Shown piece after piece: positions 51,068 to 57,987 of a stretch of 58,090 nt of DNA. The notes below the pieces were generated by a model. The model had not been told where the DNA came from, ran no database searches, and was given only the letters and a program-made list of their open reading frames with translations. Every line of letters starts with the position of its first letter. The first letter of the stretch is position 1. The position numbers and the translations under genes were made by a program. This stretch comes from an uncultured Prevotellaceae bacterium. Its GTDB lineage: Bacteria; Bacteroidota; Bacteroidia; Bacteroidales; Bacteroidaceae. The stretch is from the NCBI GenBank assembly GCA_902800185.1, contig CADCDK010000014.1:1-58090 (forward strand). Reading direction: 5' to 3'.

Positions 51068-52603
51068 TTACATGGTCTTGCCGTTCTTGTCGAACCACTT
51101 GCCCTCGCCAGGCTGTCCGTCCTTGAAAGTTCCCTCGAAATAGCTGCCATCATCCTTCATGGTGTAACGTCCTTTCAGGAATGCGTTTTTCTTAAACGTA
51201 CCCATGAAAAGGTCACCGTTCTCATAGCGGAACGTGGCGTTGCTGCCCTCCATCACACCATGCACGAAGGGACCTGTATACACGCGTCCGTCAGTGAACT
51301 CTGCTTTTCCCACGCCGTTGGGTTTCTTGTTCTCGTCAACGGGTCCCGTGTAAGAGCATACACCCAAAGCTGAGTCAAAGTACATCTTTTCAGCCATCGT
51401 TGTTTTCTCTTCTGTCTGTTTATCTCCATCCGTCTCCGTACTTACTGCCTGCTGAATAGCATTGGTTGATAGTTGTGACTTTTCGGAATCTGTTCCGCCT
51501 AACAGCAACCAACCACCTACAGCTACGATAACAACTGCCGCGGCCACAGCGGGAACAAGCCAAAGGGGACGCTTCTTCGCGGAGGAAGCGGGAGAGACAA
51601 ATGCCCGGTCCTTCCCTAAGGTTCCAGAATTTTTCGGTTTCTTGGAGGATGCTGGGCTACTACCCAATACTGTCACGTCTTCTTCCTCGTCGGCGATAGT
51701 CGGGGCAACAGGCTCCTTGAAGGGCCTGTCGAGGAAATCGCACACCTCACCGACCGACTGCGGACGATGCTGTCTGTTGACCGTCATAAGCCACTCCACA
51801 AGGCGACGCATCCTCGCACTCACCTGCTTCGGGTATTCAAAAGCATCGCCATCCTGAATTTCCGAAACCGTGGGAGGTTTGTTGCCCGTCAGCTGGTTGT
51901 AGATGGTGGCTCCAAGAGCATAGAGGTCGGTCCACGGACCTATACGCTCAAGTTTTTGGTCAATCTGCTCGGTAGGGGCATAGCCAGGCGTGTAGCACAT
52001 CGACGTGGTGGTGGTGAAGCCCTCGCCAGCATCCATCTGCTTGCTGGCCCCGAAATCTATGACCACAGCGTTGCCCTTATGGTCAATCATGATGTTGCCA
52101 GGCTTCAGGTCGAGATGCCAAATGCCCTGCTCATGAACCTCTTCAAGCGCGTTGAGCACCTGCCGCACAATCCGTTCCATCTCCACCTCGGAAAGAGGTG
52201 TCTTCGTGCGTTTCATACGGTTGGAGAGCGACTCACCATCGACGAAGTCCATGACGTAATAAGTGGTGTTGTTCTCGTCGAAGAGGTCGTGTACACGGAC
52301 GATGTGCGGATTGTTCAGCTTGCGCAGACGGCGCGCTTCTTTTTTGAATTTCTCGCGTTGCTGTTCAAACTGCGGGTGGTTATCGCGGTTGCTCACACTA
52401 ACGGTGGTCGTGTTTTCGTCGCGCTCGTTGATACCCTTCATGAAGAACTCCTTCATAGCAAGGCGCTCCTCAAACTGCGTATTCGTGACAACGTATGTAT
52501 TGCCAAAGCCACCCGAAGCAAGTTGCTGGTCAACACGGTACTTACCCATCTGCAAGGTTGTCCCAACAGGTAGCAATCCACTGCTGTTTCTTTCAGAACT
52601 CAT
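51068..52603 (-). CDS. Transmembrane Ser/Thr protein kinase with MORN repeats
   Basis: A 511-residue Hanks-type kinase. The kinase domain spans about 22-290: glycine loop ASGGFGNTY, Lys51 in AMKEF, catalytic loop HLDLKPGNIM (Asp165, Asn170; Leu replaces the usual Arg, the non-RD type) and DFG at 183-185. A Pro/Ser/Lys linker leads to one membrane helix (346-369). The C-terminal part (about 418-510) is made of MORN-like units such as GVGKAEFTDGRVYTGPF and DGSYFEGTFKDGQPGEGKWF and would lie in the periplasm. It should phosphorylate Ser/Thr in the cytoplasm, with MORN repeats as a possible sensor. It is divergent from the FHA-PP2C operon with a full promoter. Confidence 0.9.
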   Translation of the reverse strand: MSSERNSSGLLPVGTTLQMGKYRVDQQLASGGFGNTYVVTNTQFEERLAMKEFFMKGINERDENTTTVSVSNRDNHPQFEQQREKFKKEARRLRKLNNPHIVRVHDLFDENNTTYYVMDFVDGESLSNRMKRTKTPLSEVEMERIVRQVLNALEEVHEQGIWHLDLKPGNIMIDHKGNAVVIDFGASKQMDAGEGFTTTTSMCYTPGYAPTEQIDQKLERIGPWTDLYALGATIYNQLTGNKPPTVSEIQDGDAFEYPKQVSARMRRLVEWLMTVNRQHRPQSVGEVCDFLDRPFKEPVAPTIADEEEDVTVLGSSPASSKKPKNSGTLGKDRAFVSPASSAKKRPLWLVPAVAAAVVIVAVGGWLLLGGTDSEKSQLSTNAIQQAVSTETDGDKQTEEKTTMAEKMYFDSALGVCSYTGPVDENKKPNGVGKAEFTDGRVYTGPFVHGVMEGSNATFRYENGDLFMGTFKKNAFLKGRYTMKDDGSYFEGTFKDGQPGEGKWFDKNGKTM

Positions 52604-52645
52604 TTCGTTTTCTTTGTTATATTTTTCTTCTTATAATTCAAAATG

Positions 52646-52676
52646 CAAAGATAATAATATAATCCGAAACAGCAAA
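52646..52676 (-). promoter_or_regulatory. Promoter of the Ser/Thr kinase
   Basis: Minus-strand TTTG (52676-52673), 19-nt spacer, TATCTTTG (52653-52646). It predicts transcription from about 52640, 37 nt before the ATG. Confidence 0.8.
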
Positions 52677-52726
52677 AAAAGCAAGAAGAAACCCTTCGAA
52701 ATTCAAAATAGCGCTATCCACCAAAG

Positions 52727-52752
52727 CGTTAAACTACAGTGTACATTTAACG
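52727..52752. promoter_or_regulatory. Inverted repeat between divergent promoters, possible operator
   Basis: Perfect CGTTAAA (52727-52733) / TTTAACG (52746-52752) with a 12-nt spacer. It ends 8 nt before the -33 element of the FHA operon and lies about 50 nt upstream of the kinase promoter, a position suitable for a shared regulator. Confidence 0.45.
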
Positions 52753-52760
52753 ACAAATAA

Positions 52761-52792
52761 TTTGTGTAATAAAAAGAAACTTTGTATCTTTG
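52761..52792 (+). promoter_or_regulatory. Promoter of the FHA-caspase-PP2C operon
   Basis: TTTG (52761-52764), 20-nt spacer, TATCTTTG (52785-52792). It excludes the upstream in-frame start at 52790. Confidence 0.85.
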
Positions 52793-52819
52793 CCCTTGCA
52801 TTTATCCAATCAAACCTGC

Positions 52820-53506
52820 ATGAAGACCATCACATTCGGAAGAGACCACCAGACCAACTTATTGAGAATAAGTGTTGACGGCAAGTGCCAGACATTCAAG
52901 CAGCTGGGCGAAGTGCCCAAGAGCGTGAGTTTGGAGCATGCCAGTCTAACCATTGGCGACGACGGCGAGCTGACGCTGCGCAACCTGAACATCGAGAACG
53001 ACACCTCGGTCAACGGCGTGGGCATTGAGCAGAAGCGCATCAAGCAGGGCGACCTCATCGTGCTGGGAACCAACCGCTTCCGCCTGCCGTGGGACATCAT
53101 TGAACCATTCATCCCCAAGATGGCAGACATCAGTCCGTTGGAACAGGTATGGAAAAACTATCAGGAGGGGCGCCTGCAGATGCAAATTAAGGAGCGGCGC
53201 TTCAACACCCTGCGCTCAGCCACGGGACTCATCACTATGTTCGCTATGGTGCTTGGAGCCTTCACCGGTAGGGACAACCCCGTCTTCATGGCACTGTACA
53301 TTGCGGCTGCCGTCATCTCGTTGGGCTTCTTCTTCATGGCCTACCGTGCCTCGTCGAAGCTGCCCATGCAGCAGAACCAGCTCGCCGAGGAAGCGAAGCG
53401 ACAGTACAAGTGCCCCGCATGCGGCAGCTTGCTCACCCTACAGGACTACGACATGCTACGACAGTCGAAAGGATGCCCCCACTGCGGAGCGAAATGGAAG
53501 AAATAA
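52820..53506 (+). CDS. FHA domain, membrane hairpin and zinc ribbon protein
   Basis: A 228-residue protein. The N-terminal FHA domain (about 5-90) starts FGRDHQ, has SLEH (phosphothreonine-contact Ser and His) and NDTSVNG. A linker is followed by two membrane segments (about 135-150 and 155-175) and a C-terminal zinc ribbon with CPACG and CPHCG (about 198-222). FHA domains read phosphothreonine, so this is the likely membrane-bound reader of the adjacent kinase. It is the first gene of the plus-strand operon and ends 17 nt before the EF-hand protein gene. Confidence 0.85.
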   Translation: MKTITFGRDHQTNLLRISVDGKCQTFKQLGEVPKSVSLEHASLTIGDDGELTLRNLNIENDTSVNGVGIEQKRIKQGDLIVLGTNRFRLPWDIIEPFIPKMADISPLEQVWKNYQEGRLQMQIKERRFNTLRSATGLITMFAMVLGAFTGRDNPVFMALYIAAAVISLGFFFMAYRASSKLPMQQNQLAEEAKRQYKCPACGSLLTLQDYDMLRQSKGCPHCGAKWKK

Positions 53507-53522
53507 CCCAACATTAAACAAT

Positions 53523-54494
53523 ATGGAAACGAAAAACAAGAAAAGTCCTCAGGACAGTGAAAACAAAAGCCAAGGATGGCAGCAAGTGGTCATCGGCGGA
53601 ATAAGCGGTATTGTCATGGGTGCAGGCGGTACGCTGGCAGCGGAAGCCTATGCCAAGAACGAGGAAGAACAACCCGTTGATGAGACCGATACCAACAACA
53701 CCGACGGCACCGCCCATCACACAGGGGCCAATGGAGTACAAGTGGCAGAGGTCGATCAGAGCCTCTCTTTCGGGCAAGCCTTCGCGGCTGCACGTGCCGA
53801 GGTCGGCGCTGGTGGTGTATTCGAGTGGCACGGACAGCTCTACAACACCTATTACAAAGAAGAGTGGGACAACATGAGCGCACAGCAGAAAAATGAATTC
53901 GCACACCAAGTGCAGCCAGAGGTGGCAGCCACGGCAAGCCACGCACACCACGACACAACGGATCACACTGCCACGCAAGCACACGAGGAGCATGCGCACG
54001 AAGACCAAGCTCACCAGCAAGCGACTGAGAACCACCAAGCCGGAAATCATCAGGCTGCCGACAACAACAACCAGTCCGCTGACAATCAACAGACCGACAA
54101 CAACCAATCCGACAACCATCAAGCTGCCGACAACCACGAAGTCCAGAACACACCTGAAGTTCACTATCTGGGCGTGGAGCACGTAGATGACGGCGAGGGA
54201 AACGCTATCAACATCGGTCGAATGACCATTGGAGACACACAGGTGGCGCTTGTTGATGTCGATGACGACCATGTGTTTGACGCCAGTATCACCGACATCA
54301 ACCAGAACGGAGAGGTTGACGACGGCGAAGTAGCAGACATCTCAGAAGCGGGAATCACCATCGAGCAGTTTGCCGAAGCCTCTGCCATCGAAGCCGAACA
54401 TGCCGGCTACGATCCTACACTGGCTGTCAACAATCAGGATGACATCGCCAACGATATGCCCGATTACGTGAACGATGCCGACGTAACGGTTTAA
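53523..54494 (+). CDS. Membrane-anchored His/Asn-rich protein with EF-hand loop
   Basis: A 323-residue protein without a named family. It has a charged N-terminus, one Gly-rich membrane helix (about 22-43), and a domain with SFGQAFAAARAEVGAGGVF followed by EWHGQLYNTYYKEEWDNMS. A low-complexity stretch (about 135-210) is dominated by His, Asn, Gln, Asp and Ala. The C-terminus contains acidic segments and one canonical 12-residue EF-hand loop, DINQNGEVDDGE (258-269), with ligands at positions 1, 3, 5 and 12. It may bind calcium and other metals, linking envelope conditions to the signalling proteins. It lies between the FHA and caspase-like genes. Confidence 0.75.
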   Translation: METKNKKSPQDSENKSQGWQQVVIGGISGIVMGAGGTLAAEAYAKNEEEQPVDETDTNNTDGTAHHTGANGVQVAEVDQSLSFGQAFAAARAEVGAGGVFEWHGQLYNTYYKEEWDNMSAQQKNEFAHQVQPEVAATASHAHHDTTDHTATQAHEEHAHEDQAHQQATENHQAGNHQAADNNNQSADNQQTDNNQSDNHQAADNHEVQNTPEVHYLGVEHVDDGEGNAINIGRMTIGDTQVALVDVDDDHVFDASITDINQNGEVDDGEVADISEAGITIEQFAEASAIEAEHAGYDPTLAVNNQDDIANDMPDYVNDADVTV

Positions 54495-54500
54495 CCCGCC

Positions 54501-55220
54501 ATGAGACAAGCCGCCTTGCACTATCTGCTCACACTCTTGTTTTTGGCTTGTGGCAACAACCTGCAAGCCAAAAACTACATTGTCTGCGTAGGTATATCCG
54601 ACTATCCTGGCACGAAGAGCGACCTCAATCTATCTGCCAACGATGCCACCACCATCAAGAAACTGTACGAAAAGAACGGGCATGCCGAGACCAGGCTGCT
54701 TACCAACGAACAGGCTACTGTCGAGAATGTCAAGGAGACACTACGCTCGCTCTACAGCCAAGCCTCTTCCAACGATGCCATCGTCTTCTTTTTCAGCGGT
54801 CATGGTACACCTGGTTCCTTCGTCTGTCATGACGGTCTGCTGCCATACAATGCACTGACAACAATCATGGCAGCCTGCCCCACCAAGACGAAAATGGTGT
54901 TTGCAGATGCCTGCTACTCAGGCCAAGCACGGAAAGAGAACACTCACAAGAAGCCCCGCGAAGACAAGCAGGTCATGTTCTTCCTCTCCTCTCGCACCAA
55001 CGAGACCTCAATCGAACAGATAAGCTGGAAAAACGGATTCTTCACAGCCTACTTGGAACGCGGCTTGCGCGGCGGGGCCGACAACAACAAGGACAAGACC
55101 ATCACCGCCCGTGAACTGTTCGAATTCGTCAGCCAGGGCGTGCAGGCAACGACACGGGGCAGGCAGCATCCCGTGATGTGGGGGAACTTTGACAACGAAA
55201 TGCCGGTAATGAAATGGTAA
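54501..55220 (+). CDS. Exported caspase-like (C14 family) protease
   Basis: A 239-residue protein with an N-terminal signal peptide (cleavage near LQA, about 23; a lipobox is imperfect). The mature part is a single metacaspase/caspase-like domain: YIVCVGISDYPG, the catalytic His101 in FFFSGHGTPG and Cys138 in FADACYSGQA. The loop GGADNNKDKTITARELFEF resembles a calcium-binding turn. Fold and dyad are complete, so activity after Arg/Lys or Asp is plausible. Periplasmic location is unusual for this family. It starts 6 nt after the EF-hand gene and ends 15 nt before the second FHA gene. Confidence 0.88.
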   Translation: MRQAALHYLLTLLFLACGNNLQAKNYIVCVGISDYPGTKSDLNLSANDATTIKKLYEKNGHAETRLLTNEQATVENVKETLRSLYSQASSNDAIVFFFSGHGTPGSFVCHDGLLPYNALTTIMAACPTKTKMVFADACYSGQARKENTHKKPREDKQVMFFLSSRTNETSIEQISWKNGFFTAYLERGLRGGADNNKDKTITARELFEFVSQGVQATTRGRQHPVMWGNFDNEMPVMKW

Positions 55221-55235
55221 AGAGAAAGGAAGAAG

Positions 55236-55742
55236 ATGGAGAAGAAACGAGTAAAATGCCCCAATTGTGGGGGAATACTGGAGGTAACGAACCCCAAGAA
55301 CGAAGAGGTGCTACTCATCAAGTGCCCTAACCCCGAATGCAATGCCAAGATACGGCTGCGCTTCGACACAGGCGAGACACAGATGTCAAAGCTGTCGGCA
55401 GACATGACATGCCCAGGCAAGCTGCTCCTGGGCAGTCAGGAGTATGCCTTGCAAGAGGGGAAGAACACCCTCGGTAGAGCAACCAAGTCAACAACCGCCA
55501 CACTGCCCATCGAGACCGATGACCGCAGCATGAGCCGGCTGCATGTGGAGATAGAGGTGGTACGTTTGAAGAACGGACGTATGAAGGCCCTACTGCGCGA
55601 CATACGAGAACCGGAGAAGACAGCCCAGAAACCCACACTCGTCGAAGGGGAAGCACTCTACCCCACCGACTGCATCTGTCTCACACACGGCGACATCATC
55701 ACCATCGGTGACACCGAGTTCAGATTTGTACAGGAAACATGA
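55236..55742 (+). CDS. Zinc ribbon plus FHA domain protein
   Basis: A 168-residue cytoplasmic protein. The N-terminus is a zinc ribbon with CPNCG and CPNPEC (about 8-35). The FHA domain (about 60-168) has LGRATKST, MSRLHVEI (Ser and His contacts) and HGDIITIGDTEFRFV; the usual Asn-Gly turn reads VEGE, so the last contact is altered. It overlaps the PP2C start by 4 nt (ATGA), so the two are probably made in fixed ratio. Confidence 0.85.
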   Translation: MEKKRVKCPNCGGILEVTNPKNEEVLLIKCPNPECNAKIRLRFDTGETQMSKLSADMTCPGKLLLGSQEYALQEGKNTLGRATKSTTATLPIETDDRSMSRLHVEIEVVRLKNGRMKALLRDIREPEKTAQKPTLVEGEALYPTDCICLTHGDIITIGDTEFRFVQET

Positions 55743-56668
55743 GAATACAACTAAACCAACCGCTTGCCATCCACGAGCTGGGCAACCGCTCAAACCAGGA
55801 AGACTGCATCTTCCCCGCCCTCGGGAAAGCTTCGGAAGACAATAGATTGTTCATCGTCTGCGATGGCATGGGAGGGCATGAGAAAGGAGAAGTGGCAAGC
55901 ACAACGGTGTGCCAAGCCGTCGCCTCCTACATTGACAGCCACTATCAGGCAGGAACAGTGCTGCAAGACTCCACGCTGAAACAGGCGGTCATGTACGCTC
56001 TCGACCAATTGGACACCATTAGCGAAACGGGTACAGGTGTCAAGAAGATGGGCACCACGCTCACGCTCATTGCCTTCCACCGAGGAGGATGCACCATGGC
56101 ACACATCGGTGACAGCCGCATCTACCACATCCGTCCTGAAGAGCGGCGGTTGCTCTACAAGACACGCGACCACTCGCTGGTGTACGATCTGTTCCTCTCC
56201 GGCGAAATCACGATGGAGGAAATGAGAACACACCCGAAGAAGAACGTCATCACCCGCGCCCTCATGCCAGACTCAGAAAGACCAGTCAACGCCAGCATAG
56301 CCCACACGACTGACCTACGCGCAGGCGACTACCTCTACCTGTGCTCTGACGGGATGCTTGAAGAGATGGATGACGAAGAACTGCTCGGCATTCTCTGCAC
56401 ACAAAAGACAAACACAGAGAAACGCGACATGCTCATTGCACGTACCATGGACAACAAAGACAACCACTCCGCCTACCTCATCCAAGTGGCGAGTGTCGAA
56501 AACGAAGACAACGACAACGGCTATGCCAACGACGAAGCTTCCGCCAGATTCAATGCCGCCCTGTTGGAACGCCAAGCCTCCGCCCCGAAGCCACAGCCCA
56601 CAAAAAAAGCCGAGCATCTCCTTGAAAGACTGCGCCGGCTGTTAAAAGGGAAAGGGCTGACTACATGA
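55739..56668 (+). CDS. PP2C-type Ser/Thr protein phosphatase
   Basis: A 309-residue metal-dependent phosphatase. It has RSNQEDC (Asp at 22), CDGMGGHEKGE (Asp42, Gly43), GTTLTLIAF, HIGDSRIYHI (Asp125), LCSDGMLEEM (Asp204) and KDNHSAYLI (Asp241, Asn242), so all metal ligands are present. The C-terminal tail (about 255-309) is low-complexity and ends in a basic helix. It should erase phosphorylation placed by the nearby kinase. Its last codons overlap by 8 nt the end of the convergent SUMF-like gene. Confidence 0.9.
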   Translation: MRIQLNQPLAIHELGNRSNQEDCIFPALGKASEDNRLFIVCDGMGGHEKGEVASTTVCQAVASYIDSHYQAGTVLQDSTLKQAVMYALDQLDTISETGTGVKKMGTTLTLIAFHRGGCTMAHIGDSRIYHIRPEERRLLYKTRDHSLVYDLFLSGEITMEEMRTHPKKNVITRALMPDSERPVNASIAHTTDLRAGDYLYLCSDGMLEEMDDEELLGILCTQKTNTEKRDMLIARTMDNKDNHSAYLIQVASVENEDNDNGYANDEASARFNAALLERQASAPKPQPTKKAEHLLERLRRLLKGKGLTT

Positions 56669-57557
56669 CCAAACGGAAACCATAATATTGATTGCCATTA
56701 TCAGGATAGTTAATCTTGCGACGCACTGTGAGACAATCGTAGTAAGGAGAGCCATAACTGCCGCCACGCTGCACACGCCGGTCGCCAGAGGTCTCACCTT
56801 TAGGATTTGACTGTGGTTGTTCGGTGTATTCTAAATTCAAACTCCATTTACACAAGTCGTAGCACCATTCATACACATTACCCGACATATCATAAAGCCC
56901 CAGCTCATTGGCTTTCTTCTGTCCTACAGGATGAGTGCCGTAGTCGGGATTGCTCTCATCCCATTTCTTTATCCCCAATTCTCCTCGTTCTGGCATATAC
57001 CAAGCAACCTCTACATAATTGTCACTACCCGCAAACACATAGCCCTTGCTCTGTTTGCCGCCACGCGCAGCATACTCCCACTCCGCCTCGGTAGGCAAGC
57101 GGAACTTCTTGCCCGAAAGCTGGTTCAGCTTGCGGATAAACCGCTGGCAGTCGTTCCAACTCACATTTTCAACAGGGTGACTGCCACCTTTGAAGTGAGA
57201 GGGATTGGAGCCCATAATGGCCTTCCACTCCTCTTGCGTCACTTCGTACTTCCCGATAGAGTATGAGGACAGCGTCACTTGATGGGCTTTAAAATGCTCT
57301 ACATAAAACTTGTAACTTTTGTGTTTTCCCTCAATATCAGCTCCCATAGTGAAGGTGCCACCTTCTACATAGACCATGTTGTCCAGAATTTGTTGGACAA
57401 TGCGTTTTTGTTCCGTTGTCATGGCAACGGGTTGCTTCTTCTCAGGAGTTGTTGTTGTCGGTTTCTTCACGGGACGCTTGACATACCCCCCTGCCGTCTG
57501 CGCCATGAGCAAGACTGGAAACATCAGCGTAACTAAGGCAAACAAAATACGTTTCAT
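56661..57557 (-). CDS. Exported SUMF/FGE-fold protein, probably non-catalytic
   Basis: A 298-residue protein with a signal peptide ending near LLMAQ, the TAGGYVKRP motif and a Thr/Pro/Lys linker, then a formylglycine-generating-enzyme (sulfatase-modifying factor) fold: YVEGGTFTMGAD, YEVTQEEW, HPVENVSWNDC, RLPTEAEWEYAARGG, DMSGNVYEWC and RRVQRGGSY. The C-terminal region has only one Cys (in YYDCLTVRR) and not the closely spaced pair used by true FGE, so a binding or structural role (as in GldK-like proteins) is more likely. The promoter is at 57587-57594. It converges on the PP2C gene. Confidence 0.85.
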   Translation of the reverse strand: MKRILFALVTLMFPVLLMAQTAGGYVKRPVKKPTTTTPEKKQPVAMTTEQKRIVQQILDNMVYVEGGTFTMGADIEGKHKSYKFYVEHFKAHQVTLSSYSIGKYEVTQEEWKAIMGSNPSHFKGGSHPVENVSWNDCQRFIRKLNQLSGKKFRLPTEAEWEYAARGGKQSKGYVFAGSDNYVEVAWYMPERGELGIKKWDESNPDYGTHPVGQKKANELGLYDMSGNVYEWCYDLCKWSLNLEYTEQPQSNPKGETSGDRRVQRGGSYGSPYYDCLTVRRKINYPDNGNQYYGFRLVM

Positions 57558-57586
57558 TGCTTTTACATTATTGATATATCAAGCAA

Positions 57587-57594
57587 CAAAGATA
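57587..57594 (-). promoter_or_regulatory. -7 promoter element of the SUMF-like gene
   Basis: TATCTTTG on the minus strand, 30 nt before the start codon. Upstream it is bounded by a long terminator hairpin. Confidence 0.6.
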
Positions 57595-57615
57595 ATGCTT
57601 TTTGGCCAAAAGCGA

Positions 57616-57678
57616 AAAAAAGTCGGCAATAAATTACACATTTTCTCCCACATAGTGAAATTTATTGCCGACTTTTTT
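57616..57678. terminator. Long bidirectional hairpin terminator
   Basis: A 15-bp perfect stem (57621-57635 with 57659-57673) extended by A/T pairs to about 20 bp, with T-runs on both sides. It probably ends the UmuC-remnant transcript coming from the right and isolates the SUMF-like promoter. Confidence 0.82.
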
Positions 57679-57748
57679 ATTTCGCCACAGATTTTACCGT
57701 CAGCCTTCGCCCCGCAATTCACAAATTATCTTTTGTCGCATGTCACTT

Positions 57749-57970
57749 TTATTCCGCCTCAGGTATATCACTCCAACGTGTGGTATAGTTGGGACTGCGG
57801 AAATCATGCTTGATGCTATCACGGAACACACCTGCCTTACCTTTGCCGTCCTTTGCCGTATATTGTTGTGAGCCGAGTACGATGGTCTCACTGCCGTTCT
57901 CGCGATTGATGCGGTCAATGACCTCATCCAGCCTTGGCGGAAGATGCGCTTTGTGCATCGCAAGGCACAC
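57749..57970 (-). pseudogene. Remnant of UmuC-like polymerase C-terminus (DUF4113)
   Basis: Minus-strand open frame with RLDEVIDRINRENG, IVLGSQQY and the closing FRSPNYTTRWSDIPEAE before the stop codon. The pattern SPxYTTRW followed by an acidic/hydrophobic end is the DUF4113 domain found at the C-terminus of UmuC/DinB-type Y-family DNA polymerases. The polymerase catalytic core is missing: upstream the frame hits a stop near 58037, and another gene end occupies that place. A coding fragment of only about 75 residues therefore looks like a truncated umuC. The alternative is a stand-alone small DUF4113 protein. Confidence 0.6.
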
Positions 57971-57987
57971 TGCACGATGTCTTGTGA

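Noticed and set aside
53025-53522. Upstream extension of the EF-hand protein frame into the FHA gene
   Set aside because: The extension is a Ser/Arg-rich out-of-frame reading of the FHA gene; the ATG at 53523, 17 nt after the FHA stop, is the natural start.
50420-57557. Signalling island considered as a type VI secretion regulatory module
   Set aside because: Kinase, FHA and PP2C proteins do accompany type VI loci in Proteobacteria, but no sheath, tube, baseplate or ClpV gene is present.
56661-57557. Annotation as a working formylglycine-generating enzyme
   Set aside because: The close pair of catalytic cysteines is not seen and no sulfatase gene is nearby.
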